A stretch of DNA of 64,000 nucleotides from Lichenicola sp964247735 (GTDB lineage: Bacteria; Pseudomonadota; Alphaproteobacteria; Acetobacterales; Acetobacteraceae). This document shows positions 51,977-62,600 of this stretch, in pieces. A program made the position numbers and the translations under genes. The stretch is from positions 3,889 to 67,888 of the forward strand of contig CAXTVS010000016.1 in the NCBI GenBank assembly GCA_964247735.1. Direction: 5' to 3'. The notes under the pieces were generated by a model. That model ran no database searches and was not told the DNA's origin. It saw only the letters and a list, made by a program, of their open reading frames with translations. Position 1 is the first letter of the stretch; the number at the start of each line of letters is the position of its first letter.

Positions 51977-54900
51977 GTGCACAGCCTGAACCCCCCCGCC
52001 TCTGCAAGCCGAAGCCGCCGCGCGTCCGGCCGGCCGTGTCGACGCGGCGGCCGCCTGCTGCTGCTGATCGCGGCGATGATGCTGGGGTTGGCAGCCCGCC
52101 CGGCGCTGGCGCAGCACCAGGCGATGCGGCTGTACGACGACGACAGCGGCCTGTTCAACGGCTCGATCACCGCCTTGGCCCAGGACCGCACCGGCTTTCT
52201 CTACGTCGGCACGGAGAACGGCCTTTACCGCTACGACGGCCAGCGCTTCAGCCGCCTGACCAGCGACGGGCTGCCTGCGAACGGCGTGGTCGAGGCGTTG
52301 CGCACCGCGCCCGACGGCCGCATCTGGGCGGTGTTCTCGGACCGGGTCTACCTGCTGGGCACGGGTCCGGCGGCGTCGGTCGCGGTGGAACCCGATCCGG
52401 AGTTCGGCTACGGCCATCGCGTGGCGGTGCTGGGCCGCGACCTGCTGCTGGTGCGGAGCCGCCGCCTGCTGCGCATCCGCGCCGGAGCGGGAACGGGACC
52501 TGCCGCCTTGTCGGTGCAGCCGTTCCTGTCGGAACGGGCGGTGGCACGCGATCCGAACCGGGCGGCGCTGGCGTCCGGCTTCGACGCCGTCAGCGTCACG
52601 GGCGGCCACGTCTGGGCCGGCTGCGGCAGCGCGGTCTGCCGGCTGGACGGCGGCATCGTGGTGGTCGGCGCGTCCTCCGGCCTGCCGGCGGACCGCTGGG
52701 GCGCCGCGCTCTACGACCGTGCCGGCACCTTGTGGCTGCGCAGCCGACGACGCGTCGCCGCGCTCGCACCCGGCGCCGCGCGGTTCACCGTGACCGACTT
52801 CGGCGACGGTCCCGGCGCCTATTCCCACGATGCCACGCAGCTCGACCTCCTGCTCGATCCGGCCGGGCGCGTCGTGACGCAGGGCGCGCATGGCCTGCTG
52901 ACGCGTGAAGACGACGGGTGGGCGGTGCAGGACCTGGCGCGGAGCTCGCCGTTGTCGTCGGTCAGCGCGATGCTGGTCGACCGCGAGGGCTCGCTCTGGA
53001 TCGGCAGCTACGGCCAGGGCCTCGCCCGCCTCCTGGGCCTGGGCACGTTCGACAACTGGACCGGCCTGCCGGACGACCTGGTGTGGAACGCGAGCCGCGA
53101 CGGCGCCGGCACCCTATGGGTGGCAAGCGACCTCGGGGTCGATGCCCTGCCCCGGGCCGGGGCATCCGCCGATGCGGTGCCGGGCTGGCACACGCGCGGC
53201 AGGGCGGTGGCGATCGCCACCGCCGCCGACGGGCGGCTCTGGGTCGGCGGCTGGGACGGCCGCCTGATCCGACGCGACCCGCGCACCGGGCACGACGACA
53301 CGGTGGCCCGGCTCGGACGCATCTATACGATCGTCCAGGATCCGGGCGTCCAGGACCGCGTGGCGCCGCTCTGGGTGGGCACCCGCGCCGGCCTGTCCAG
53401 GATCGACCGGCCAGGCGACGCAACGCCGACCGTCACCGCGGTGCCGGAGGTCGACGGCAGCGTGTTCGCGGTGTCGTTCGACGGGAACGGCGATCTCTGG
53501 GTGCTGACCACGAGCGCCCTGTTCCACCGCGACCGCATCGGGCACTGGCAGGCCATCATGCGCACCGATCCCGCCGGCGGCTACCGGACCCGCTCGATGG
53601 CGTTCGCCGCCGACGGCACGCTCTGGCTGCCGAGCTACGCCAACGGCATCGTCCGCCTGCACCTCGACGGCGGCAGGATCGTCGCGCGGGATCTGGGTCC
53701 TAGCGCCCACCTGGCCTCCAGGGACGTGGAGGTGGTCTACGCAGACAGCGCCGGCCGGATCTGGATCGGCACCGACCGGGGTCTCGACGTCACCGACGGG
53801 ACGCGCTGGCGCCACCTCGACACGCAGGACGGGCTGGTCGCCAACGACCTCAACAACAACGCGATCTCGACCGACCACGACGGCACCCTCTGGTTCGGCA
53901 CCTCCGCCGGCCTGTCGCACCTGCTCGATCCGGACGGCCTGTTCCGCCCGTACCGCCTGCACCCGCTGATCACCGCGATCCGCACCGACGACCCGGCCTC
54001 GGCCGCCATGCAGGCGCCCGCGGTGTCGACCCATCTGCGCTGGACCGGCGCCCCGCTGGTGATCAGCTTCGCGGCCCTCGACTTCCGCTACGAGAAGTCG
54101 ATCCGCTTCCGCTACCGCCTGGGCGGCATCGACCAGGCCTGGACCGAAACCGCCGGACGCGAAGCGCGCTACACCAACCCGCCCTTCGGCCGGCTGCGCT
54201 TCGAGCTGGTCGCGGTGGAGCCGGCGCACGGGCTGCGGTCCGCGCCGGTCGTGCTGGTCATCAAGATGCGGCCGCCGTTGTGGAAGACGTGGCCGGTGTA
54301 CGCCGCGGCGGCGACCGCCGCCGCGAGCCTGCTGCTGGCGCTGTGGCGGATGCGGGAGCGCTACATGCTGGGACGGCAGCGGCTGCTGGAAGCCAAGGTC
54401 GAGGAACGCACGCGCGAGATCGAGCAGGCGCGGCTGGTCCTGCTGCGCCAGGCGACCCATGACGGCCTCACCGGGCTGTTGAACCGGGCGGCGGTCATGG
54501 AGCGCCTGCGGACCGCCATGCAGGGTGCAGGCCGGTCAGGCCTGCCGCTCGCGGTGGCGTTGATGGATCTGGACCACTTCAAGCAGGTCAACGACACCCA
54601 TGGCCATCTCGGCGGCGACGCGGTGCTGGCTGCGATCGGGCGGCGCCTGCGTGCCGGCACGCGCGAGCAGGACGAGGTCGGCCGCTACGGCGGCGAGGAG
54701 ATCATCCTGCTGCTGCCCGGGCTCGGGCACGAGGCCCATGCCCGGCTCGAAGCCCTGCGTCAGGCGCTGTTTGCCGAGCCGGTCGCGTTCGAGGGCGGCA
54801 CGATCTCGGTCACCGGCAGCATCGGCCTGACCTGGATGCGTCCCGACGACGATGTCGGCACGGTGGTGGGGCGCGCCGACAGGGCGCTGTACGCCGCCAA

Positions 54901-54985
54901 GCAGGCGGGACGGAACCGCACCGTGGCCGACCCGCCCTCGGCCGGGCGTCCGCACGAACGGGTGGCCGCCCTCGGAAGCGGCTGA
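51977..54985 (+). CDS. Two-component-propeller sensor diguanylate cyclase
   Basis: A 1002-residue protein. Signal/anchor near residues 25-46, then about 14 Reg_prop-type blades to residue ~650 (each with a DxxGxLWIGT-like strand, for example DREGSLWIGSYGQGL and DSAGRIWIGTDRGL), a Y_Y_Y domain (about 680-760), a membrane helix (about 775-793), a short coiled coil and a GGDEF domain with the active motif GRYGGEE. It should sense a periplasmic ligand and make cyclic di-GMP. It starts with GTG. No I-site RxxD is evident in the usual place. Divergent from the acylase gene. Confidence 0.9.
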   Translation: MHSLNPPASASRSRRASGRPCRRGGRLLLLIAAMMLGLAARPALAQHQAMRLYDDDSGLFNGSITALAQDRTGFLYVGTENGLYRYDGQRFSRLTSDGLPANGVVEALRTAPDGRIWAVFSDRVYLLGTGPAASVAVEPDPEFGYGHRVAVLGRDLLLVRSRRLLRIRAGAGTGPAALSVQPFLSERAVARDPNRAALASGFDAVSVTGGHVWAGCGSAVCRLDGGIVVVGASSGLPADRWGAALYDRAGTLWLRSRRRVAALAPGAARFTVTDFGDGPGAYSHDATQLDLLLDPAGRVVTQGAHGLLTREDDGWAVQDLARSSPLSSVSAMLVDREGSLWIGSYGQGLARLLGLGTFDNWTGLPDDLVWNASRDGAGTLWVASDLGVDALPRAGASADAVPGWHTRGRAVAIATAADGRLWVGGWDGRLIRRDPRTGHDDTVARLGRIYTIVQDPGVQDRVAPLWVGTRAGLSRIDRPGDATPTVTAVPEVDGSVFAVSFDGNGDLWVLTTSALFHRDRIGHWQAIMRTDPAGGYRTRSMAFAADGTLWLPSYANGIVRLHLDGGRIVARDLGPSAHLASRDVEVVYADSAGRIWIGTDRGLDVTDGTRWRHLDTQDGLVANDLNNNAISTDHDGTLWFGTSAGLSHLLDPDGLFRPYRLHPLITAIRTDDPASAAMQAPAVSTHLRWTGAPLVISFAALDFRYEKSIRFRYRLGGIDQAWTETAGREARYTNPPFGRLRFELVAVEPAHGLRSAPVVLVIKMRPPLWKTWPVYAAAATAAASLLLALWRMRERYMLGRQRLLEAKVEERTREIEQARLVLLRQATHDGLTGLLNRAAVMERLRTAMQGAGRSGLPLAVALMDLDHFKQVNDTHGHLGGDAVLAAIGRRLRAGTREQDEVGRYGGEEIILLLPGLGHEAHARLEALRQALFAEPVAFEGGTISVTGSIGLTWMRPDDDVGTVVGRADRALYAAKQAGRNRTVADPPSAGRPHERVAALGSG

Positions 54986-54988
54986 GGC

Positions 54989-55004
54989 GCCGGCCGCGGC
55001 CGGC
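54989..55004. terminator. 16-base palindrome between convergent genes
   Basis: A perfect palindrome between the cyclase stop (54985) and the SorC stop (55007), well placed as a two-way terminator. No T-run. Confidence 0.4.
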
Positions 55005-55006
55005 AG

Positions 55007-56134
55007 TCAGGACGCGCGCGGCTGCCCGGGATCGGCGGCGCGTGTCGCCTCGTCGAGGCGCAGGATGGTGTGGACGTTGGTGAGCGAGGTCGCCAGCGTG
55101 TTGATGGCGCCGGTGCGCAGCGCGCCGAGGATGGCGGCCGCCTTGGTGTTCTCGGCGGCAATCGCGATCACGTCGGGGATGCGGCCCAGGTCCTCCCGGG
55201 TCAGGCCGATCACCCGGCCCTGCATCCCGGTGTCGGCCGGCCGTCCGTGGATGTCGATGAAGTCGTAGCCCATGGTGTCGCCGATGGTGCCGGCGAGGCG
55301 GGCCTCGGCGATCTCCTGCGGCGAGAACCAGCCCATGCGGACCATGTTGCTGTCCTCCGACAGGTCGCCGATGCCGATCAGGGCGAAGTCGGCGCGGCGG
55401 GCGCGGTCCAGGGTGAGCTTGACGGTGTCGTTGCGGTACAGCTCGGCGCGCAGCTCGGCGTTGGTCACCAGGGCGGGGGCGTAGAGCGTCTCGCTTTCGC
55501 CGCCGAACCGCATGGCCAGGCGCCGGCAGATGTGGTCCGGGTTCATGTACTCGCCTGCGCGCAGCGAGCCGCCGATGGCGCAGACGAAGGTGACGCCGCC
55601 GCGCGGCGGCAGCACCAGGGCGTCGGCGACCGCGGCCACGTTGCGGCCCATGCCGACCGCGACGATGGAGCCGTCGGCGAGCGAGCGCTCCAGGTGTCCG
55701 GCCACCATGCGGGCGACGGCGTTGCGCTGCGCGTCCGGGTCGCGGTGGTCGACCGAGACCAGCAGCCGGGCGATGCCGAAGCGGCGGATGAACTCGCGCT
55801 CGAACTCGGCGCCGACCGAGGAGGGCTGGTGCACCCTGATCTCGACCAGGCCCTCCTCGCGGGCGCGGCGGAGCAGCCGGCTGATCTTGGCCCGCGACAT
55901 GCCGAAGCGCTGCGACAGCACCTCCTGGGTCACGTCCTCGTAGTAGTACAGGGTCGCGATCTCGATCAGGGTTTCGGCCCGAACCTCGCCGCGGTCCGGC
56001 CGGGACCCGTCCTTCTGCATGGGGCCTGCCAAGCGGGCGGCGGGGCGGGAGTCGAGCGACGTGCCTGCCGTCGCGGCCGATCCTGCCGGATCCGCTTCGT
56101 GTCCGCCGCTAGCCAGATCGTCGCCGGTCGCCAT
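55007..56134 (-). CDS. SorC-family sugar-binding transcriptional regulator
   Basis: About 375 residues. An unusual Ala/Asp-rich N-terminal extension of ~50 residues precedes the helix-turn-helix (LIEIATLYYYEDVTQEVLSQ, then GMSRAKISRLLRRAREEGLV). The C-terminal sugar-phosphate domain (about 120-375) has the IVAVGMGRNVAAV and FVCAIGGS loops. Such regulators respond to phosphorylated sugars or polyols. The start at 56134 has GGAG 6 bases upstream; 56164 and 56020 are alternatives. Divergent from the kinase/dehydrogenase/ABC operon, which it most likely controls. Confidence 0.93.
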   Translation of the reverse strand: MATGDDLASGGHEADPAGSAATAGTSLDSRPAARLAGPMQKDGSRPDRGEVRAETLIEIATLYYYEDVTQEVLSQRFGMSRAKISRLLRRAREEGLVEIRVHQPSSVGAEFEREFIRRFGIARLLVSVDHRDPDAQRNAVARMVAGHLERSLADGSIVAVGMGRNVAAVADALVLPPRGGVTFVCAIGGSLRAGEYMNPDHICRRLAMRFGGESETLYAPALVTNAELRAELYRNDTVKLTLDRARRADFALIGIGDLSEDSNMVRMGWFSPQEIAEARLAGTIGDTMGYDFIDIHGRPADTGMQGRVIGLTREDLGRIPDVIAIAAENTKAAAILGALRTGAINTLATSLTNVHTILRLDEATRAADPGQPRAS

Positions 56135-56178
56135 CGCCGTCTCCCCCAGGACGTTGCACTGCACAATCTAACCTGAGC

Positions 56179-56341
56179 TGAACATTCTTTCACTACTATC
56201 TAAGCAAAATTTCGCCTGAACAAGGCTTTGCTCTCAACAGATCGGCTCAGGCATCAGCGGGATGACATCAGGATGCAGCTCCAGGTCTATCTTGGGCCTA
56301 TAATCCACCATTCATGTGATCAGGCATTTGACAATTGTTCA
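56179..56341. promoter_or_regulatory. Control region of the polyol locus
   Basis: This AT-rich part of the 301-base divergent gap holds three TGAACA half-sites (56179-56184 and 56217-56222 forward; 56336-56341 reversed as TGTTCA), the last within TGACAATTGTTCA (56329-56341), a near-palindrome. A perfect TATAAT lies at 56299-56304 on the plus strand, without a good -35. These are plausible SorC operators and a promoter for the operon. Confidence 0.45.
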
Positions 56342-56435
56342 TCTGACGCGTCATGGTGTGCGACACCGGCTCGCAGGCCGGCTCAGCGCCAACCGGACGC
56401 CAGATCCAAAGGTCGAAGCAGGGAGACATCGCGGC

Positions 56436-57434
56436 ATGAACCGCGTGATCAACGATCCGAATCAGGTCACCGAGGACAGCCTCGCCGGCGTGCTGCGGGC
56501 GCATCCCGACCTGCTGGCCGCCACCGACCATCCGCGCGTGCTGCGGAGCGCCGCCCCCGCCGGACCCCGAGTCGGCGTGGTGACCGGCGGCGGCTCCGGC
56601 CACGAGCCGGCGTTCCTGGGCTATGTCGGGCCGGGACTGGTGGACGCGGTGGCGATCGGCGAGGTGTTCGCCTCCCCCACCGCCAAGAGCTTCCACGCCG
56701 CGTTCCGCGAGGCCGATCGCGGACAGGGCGTCGCCTGCCTGTACGGCAACTACGCCGGCGACAACATGAACGTGAAGATGGCGGTGAAGCTCGCGGCCAG
56801 GGACGGCATACGGGTCGAGACCGTGGTCGCCAACGACGACGTCGCCTCCGCCACCGCGGACGAGGCGGACCGCCGACGCGGCGTCGCCGGCGAGATCCTG
56901 ATGTGGAAGGCCGGCGGCGCCCGGGCGGCGGAGGGCGCGGACCTCGACGGCGTGATCGCCTCGGCGCGCAAGGCGATCGAGAACACCCGCTCGATCGGCA
57001 TCGGCCTGTCCGCCTGCACCATCCCGGCGAACGGGCGCCCCAACTTCACCATCGAGACCGGCACCATGGAGGTCGGCATCGGCCACCACGGCGAGCACGG
57101 CATCGCGGTGCTGCCGGTGGCACCCGCACGCGAGATGGCGGGGATCATGCTGGAGCGGATCCTGGCCGACCTTTCGTTCGAGGGTGAGGAGGTGGCGGTG
57201 CTGGTGTCCGGCCTCGGCGCCACGCCGCTGATGGAGCTCTACCTGCTCTACGGCCACGTCGACGAGATGCTGCGCGCGCGGGGCGTCACGCCCCGGCACC
57301 GGTTCGTCGGCAACTACTTCACCTCGCTGGAGATGATGGGCGTCTCGGTGACGCTGTGCCGGCTGGACGGCGAGCTCGACCGGCTGCTGCGGGCGCCGGC
57401 GCGCTCGATCGGCCTGACCGTGGCCGGGTCGTAG
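56436..57434 (+). CDS. dhaK: Dihydroxyacetone kinase family, DhaK subunit
   Basis: A 332-residue DAK1 domain. TGGGSGHEPAFLGYVG (with His56) and GNYAGDNMNVKMA are conserved. The substrate-binding histidine is His218 in GIGHHGEHG, where the ketose carbonyl forms a hemiaminal. Such proteins phosphorylate dihydroxyacetone, erythrulose or related ketoses when paired with DhaL. The first gene of the operon, 14 bases before dhaL. No DhaM phosphotransferase protein is seen, so the phosphate donor (ATP via DhaL or PEP via an unlinked DhaM) is open. Confidence 0.92.
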   Translation: MNRVINDPNQVTEDSLAGVLRAHPDLLAATDHPRVLRSAAPAGPRVGVVTGGGSGHEPAFLGYVGPGLVDAVAIGEVFASPTAKSFHAAFREADRGQGVACLYGNYAGDNMNVKMAVKLAARDGIRVETVVANDDVASATADEADRRRGVAGEILMWKAGGARAAEGADLDGVIASARKAIENTRSIGIGLSACTIPANGRPNFTIETGTMEVGIGHHGEHGIAVLPVAPAREMAGIMLERILADLSFEGEEVAVLVSGLGATPLMELYLLYGHVDEMLRARGVTPRHRFVGNYFTSLEMMGVSVTLCRLDGELDRLLRAPARSIGLTVAGS

Positions 57435-57448
57435 GGGGGATGCGCGCC

Positions 57449-58099
57449 ATGCAGACCGTCTCCCTCCTCGACGCCGGCCCGATCACGCTGGACATCGCCC
57501 GTGCGGTGGTGGCGGCGCAGGACCACCTGTCCGCCATCGACGCCGCCACCGGCGACGGCGACCACGGCATCAACATGGCCAAGGGCTTCCGCCTGGTGCT
57601 GGAGCGTCTGGGGGACCGGCCGATCGACCTGGCGCAAGGTTTCGCCACGGTCGGCGACACGCTGCTGGGCGACATCGGCGGCTCGATGGGGCCGCTGTAC
57701 GGCTCGTTCTTCACCGAGATGTCGGAGGCGCTGGGCGGAAGCGACGCGCTCGACCGCGACGGCTTCCTCCTCATGCTGCGCGCCGGCGAGACGGCGATCG
57801 TCGACCTCGGCGAGGCCAAGGTCGGCGACAAGACGCTGATCGACGTGCTGACGCCGTCGCGGGAGGCGTTCGAACGCGCGGCGGGCCCGGGCGACGACTT
57901 CGCCGCCTGCCTCCGGGCGCTGCAGGGCGCGGCCGCCGACGGGCTGGAAGCCACACGCGACCTGGTGGCCAGGCTCGGGCGGGCGAGCCGCCTCGGCGAG
58001 CGCTCGCGCGGCGTGCTGGATGCGGGTGCCGCGTCCTGCGAGCTCATCCTACGCACCCTGGCGGACGGCCTGGTCCAGCGTCTGGCCCGTCCTGACTGA
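57449..58099 (+). CDS. dhaL: Dihydroxyacetone kinase family, DhaL nucleotide-binding subunit
   Basis: About 216 residues, all-helical DAK2 domain. The metal-binding aspartates lie in AIDAATGDGDHGINMAKGF, and DTLLGDIGGSMGPLYGSFF and GDKTLIDVLTP are conserved ADP-binding parts. It should hold the nucleotide for DhaK. An AGGGGGG stretch lies 9 bases before ATG 57449; ATG 57440 is too close to it. The N-terminus is compact and no fusion to DhaK exists. Confidence 0.93.
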   Translation: MQTVSLLDAGPITLDIARAVVAAQDHLSAIDAATGDGDHGINMAKGFRLVLERLGDRPIDLAQGFATVGDTLLGDIGGSMGPLYGSFFTEMSEALGGSDALDRDGFLLMLRAGETAIVDLGEAKVGDKTLIDVLTPSREAFERAAGPGDDFAACLRALQGAAADGLEATRDLVARLGRASRLGERSRGVLDAGAASCELILRTLADGLVQRLARPD

Positions 58100-58122
58100 A
58101 GCCCAAGAACAAGGAGCGTTCC

Positions 58123-59244
58123 ATGGACAGCATCACACCCGACGGCGCGGCTCCGGCGGTCACCTTGCCGGCGAAGATGACGGCGGTGGTCGCCTACGAG
58201 CCGGGCGACTACCGGCTGGAGGAGGTCGACGTGCCGCGCGCCGGCCCCGACGACATCATCATCGAGGTCGAGGCCTGCGGCATCTGCGCCAGCGACATCA
58301 AGACCTTCCAGGGCGCGCCGTCGTTCTGGGGCGACAACAAGGGCCAGGCCCGCTACGTCAAGGCGCCGATGATCCCAGGCCACGAGTTCATCGGCCGCGC
58401 GGTCGAGGTCGGCGCCAACGTCCAGGCCGCCGGCAAGTACAAGGTCGGCGACCGGCTGATCTCCGAGCAGATCGTGCCCTGCGAGCATTGCCGCTACTGC
58501 ACCCGCGGCGAGTACTGGATGTGCGAGCGGCACGACGTCTACGGCTTCCAGAACAACGTCAACGGCGGCATGGCCAAGTACATGCGCTTCCCGAAGGAAA
58601 GCCGCACGCACAAGGTGCCGGACTCCATCCCGATGGAAAAGGCGGTGCTGGTCGAGCCCTATGCCTGCTCGGTGCACGCGGTGAACCGCGGCCTGATCCA
58701 GCTCGACGACGTGGTGGTGCTGTCCGGCGCAGGACCGCTCGGGCTCGGCATGGTGGGCGCGGCCCGGCTGAAGAACCCGTCGCTCCTGATCGTGCTCGAC
58801 GGCAAGGAGGACCGGCTGGAGCTGGCGAAGACGTTCGGCGCCGACATCGTGATGAACCCGTTCAAGGAGGACGTGGTCGCCAAGGTGAAGGCGCTCACCG
58901 ACGGCTACGGCTGCGACGTCTACATCGAGGCGACCGGCCACGAGAGCAGCGTGACCCAGGGGCTGAACATGATCCGCAAGCTCGGCCGCTTCGTCGAGTT
59001 CTCGGTGTTCGGCCACGAGGTGACGGCGGACTGGTCGATCATCAGCGACCGCAAGCAGCTCGACCTGTACGGCGCGCATCTGGGCCCGTACTGCTACCCG
59101 CTCACCATCGCCGCGATCGGCGACGGCCGCCTGCCGACCGAGGGCGTGGTCACGCACAAGCTGCCGTTGTCGGAGTTCCGCCACGGCTTCGAGCTGATGA
59201 AGAAGGGCGAAGGCTCGATCAAGATCGTGCTGATCCCCGAATGA
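58123..59244 (+). CDS. Zinc-dependent polyol dehydrogenase, erythritol/L-threitol dehydrogenase-like
   Basis: A 373-residue medium-chain dehydrogenase. Catalytic zinc ligands Cys55 (GICASD) and His87-Glu88 (PGHEF); structural zinc site Cys120, Cys123, Cys126 and Cys134; NAD loop GAGPLGLGMVG. FQGAPSFWGD and the long GRFVEFSVFG and DWSIISDRKQLD blocks recall erythritol/L-threitol dehydrogenases (EltD) described in mycobacteria; this is from memory, not alignment. It would oxidise a polyol to a ketose for the DhaK/DhaL kinase. Good ribosome site (AAGGAG); the stop overlaps the next start (ATGA). Confidence 0.85.
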   Translation: MDSITPDGAAPAVTLPAKMTAVVAYEPGDYRLEEVDVPRAGPDDIIIEVEACGICASDIKTFQGAPSFWGDNKGQARYVKAPMIPGHEFIGRAVEVGANVQAAGKYKVGDRLISEQIVPCEHCRYCTRGEYWMCERHDVYGFQNNVNGGMAKYMRFPKESRTHKVPDSIPMEKAVLVEPYACSVHAVNRGLIQLDDVVVLSGAGPLGLGMVGAARLKNPSLLIVLDGKEDRLELAKTFGADIVMNPFKEDVVAKVKALTDGYGCDVYIEATGHESSVTQGLNMIRKLGRFVEFSVFGHEVTADWSIISDRKQLDLYGAHLGPYCYPLTIAAIGDGRLPTEGVVTHKLPLSEFRHGFELMKKGEGSIKIVLIPE

Positions 59245-59881
59245 GCGGCACGGTCGCCGCACGCGCGAGGCCGGGGCGGCGGCTCGCCCTGCTGTCCGGC
59301 TCGGGCGCGATCCTCGTGGTCGCGATGGCGCTGGACACCAGGGTGGTGCGCATCGGCTCCGCCGCCGACGTACAGGCCGACGTGTTCTCGCCCGCGTCCT
59401 ACGGGACCAAGGAGTTCCCGAAGGTGCAGGCGGCGGTGGAAGGCCGCGCGGTCGACGCCGCCACCCTGGCGGCCGCCCTGGCCAAGGACCAGGCGGCGGC
59501 GGGGAAGCAGTACGGGGTGGCCTCGGATGCGGGGCCGGAGTTCCCGGTGAAGTTCACGGGCAAGGTGAGCAAGAACGATTCGGGCGACGACGTGGTTGCC
59601 GTGGCGGGCGTGCCGTCCACCACGCAGGTCAGCCTGCAGCTGGGTCCTGCGATCATCGGCACCGACCTGCGCGACGCCACCGGCACGATCAGCTTCGGGC
59701 AGTTCCACAACCAGATCGAGTACCAGAACGCGGGTGCGGCGCTGAACAACGAGATGAAGAAGCAGGTGCTGTCGAAGGTCGACGTCGGCAACCTCCAGGG
59801 CAAGACCGTGTCGGTGGTGGGCGTGTTCCAGCTCACCGACATGAGCGCCTGGCAGGTGACGCCGGTGAAGCTGGACGTGCG

Positions 59882-59885
<4 letters not shown>
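59241..59885 (+). CDS. DUF2291 family protein
   Basis: A 214-residue protein with one N-terminal hydrophobic segment (ALLSGSGAILVVAMALDTRVVRI) and a periplasmic body. The FPVKFTGKV, GTISFGQFHNQIEYQNAG and NLQGKTVSVVGVFQL blocks match DUF2291. Genes of this family sit beside ribose-type ABC transporters in many bacteria; the function is unknown but probably assists the transporter. Coupled by ATGA overlaps on both sides. Confidence 0.87.
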
Positions 59886-61423
<1,538 letters not shown>

Positions 61424-61463
61424 CGGCATCCGGCAGAACGAACGACAGGCAGGGTTCCGCACC

Positions 61464-62561
61464 ATGAGCAACACCACCGTGTCATCCCCCAGGCGCAGCG
61501 GCCTCGGCGCCTTCGGCGACATCGAGATCGGCAGGCTGCTGCTCGAGGGGCGGGCGTTCTTCGCGCTGATCGTCATCATCGCGGTGTTCTCGGCGCTGTC
61601 GCCGTACTACTTCTCGCTCGGCAACTTCCTGACCATGACCTCGCACGTGGCGATCTTCGGCATCCTGGCGATCGGCATGCTGCTGGTGATCCTGAACGGC
61701 GGCATCGACCTGTCGGTGGGCTCCACGCTCGGGCTGTCGGGCGTCATCGCCGGGTTCCTGATGCAGGGCGTGACGCTGGGCGCGTTCGGCGTGATCCTGT
61801 ATCCGCCGGTCTGGGTGGTGGCGGTGCTGACCGCGGCGCTCGGCGGCTGCGTCGGCCTGGTCAACGGCATCCTGGTCGCGCGGTTCAAGGTGCCGGCCTT
61901 CGTCGCCACGCTCGGCGTGATGTACGTGGCGCGCGGGGTGGCACTGCTGATCACCAACGGGCTGACCTACAACAACCTCGGCGGTCACGCGGCGCTGGGC
62001 AACACCGGCTTCAACTGGCTCGGCTTCAACCACCTGCTGGGCATCCCGATCGGCGTGGTGGTGCTGGCGGTGGTGGCGATCGCCGGCAACCTGGTGCTCG
62101 GCCGCACCGCATTCGGCCGCTGGCTGTATGCCTCGGGAGGCAACGAGCGCGCGGCCGAGCTGTCGGGCGTGCCGGTGAAGCGGGTGCAGGTCTCGGTCTA
62201 CGTGCTGTCCGGCATCTGCGCCGCCGCGGCCGGGCTGATCCTGTCGTCGCAGCTCACCTCCGCAGGACCCACCGCCGGCGTGTCGTACGAGCTCACCGCG
62301 ATCGCCGCGGTGGTGATCGGGGGTGCCGCGCTCACCGGCGGCCGCGGCAACGTGCGCGGCACCCTGCTCGGGGCCTTCGTGATCGGGTTCCTGTCCGACG
62401 GCCTCGTGATCATCGGCATCTCGTCCTACTGGCAGACGGTGTTCACGGGTGCCGTGATCGTGCTGGCCGTGCTGCTGAACGCCGTCCAGTACCGACGCCG
62501 CACGCCCAAGAGTCAGAGCCCGGCCGCCGGGGTACCGACATCCGCACCGCGTCCGGGCTGA
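61464..62561 (+). CDS. Ribose-type sugar ABC transporter, permease
   Basis: A 365-residue RbsC-like permease with about 9-10 hydrophobic segments. LLVILNGGIDLSVGSTLGLSGVI is the family signature, and GGNERAAELSGVPVKRV is the cytoplasmic coupling loop. It would form a homodimer with the tandem ATPase. 40 bases separate it from the ATPase gene. Confidence 0.95.
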   Translation: MSNTTVSSPRRSGLGAFGDIEIGRLLLEGRAFFALIVIIAVFSALSPYYFSLGNFLTMTSHVAIFGILAIGMLLVILNGGIDLSVGSTLGLSGVIAGFLMQGVTLGAFGVILYPPVWVVAVLTAALGGCVGLVNGILVARFKVPAFVATLGVMYVARGVALLITNGLTYNNLGGHAALGNTGFNWLGFNHLLGIPIGVVVLAVVAIAGNLVLGRTAFGRWLYASGGNERAAELSGVPVKRVQVSVYVLSGICAAAAGLILSSQLTSAGPTAGVSYELTAIAAVVIGGAALTGGRGNVRGTLLGAFVIGFLSDGLVIIGISSYWQTVFTGAVIVLAVLLNAVQYRRRTPKSQSPAAGVPTSAPRPG

Positions 62562-62600
62562 CATCCCCGTCCCGTTTCTTGCAAAGGAAGAACAAGCACC

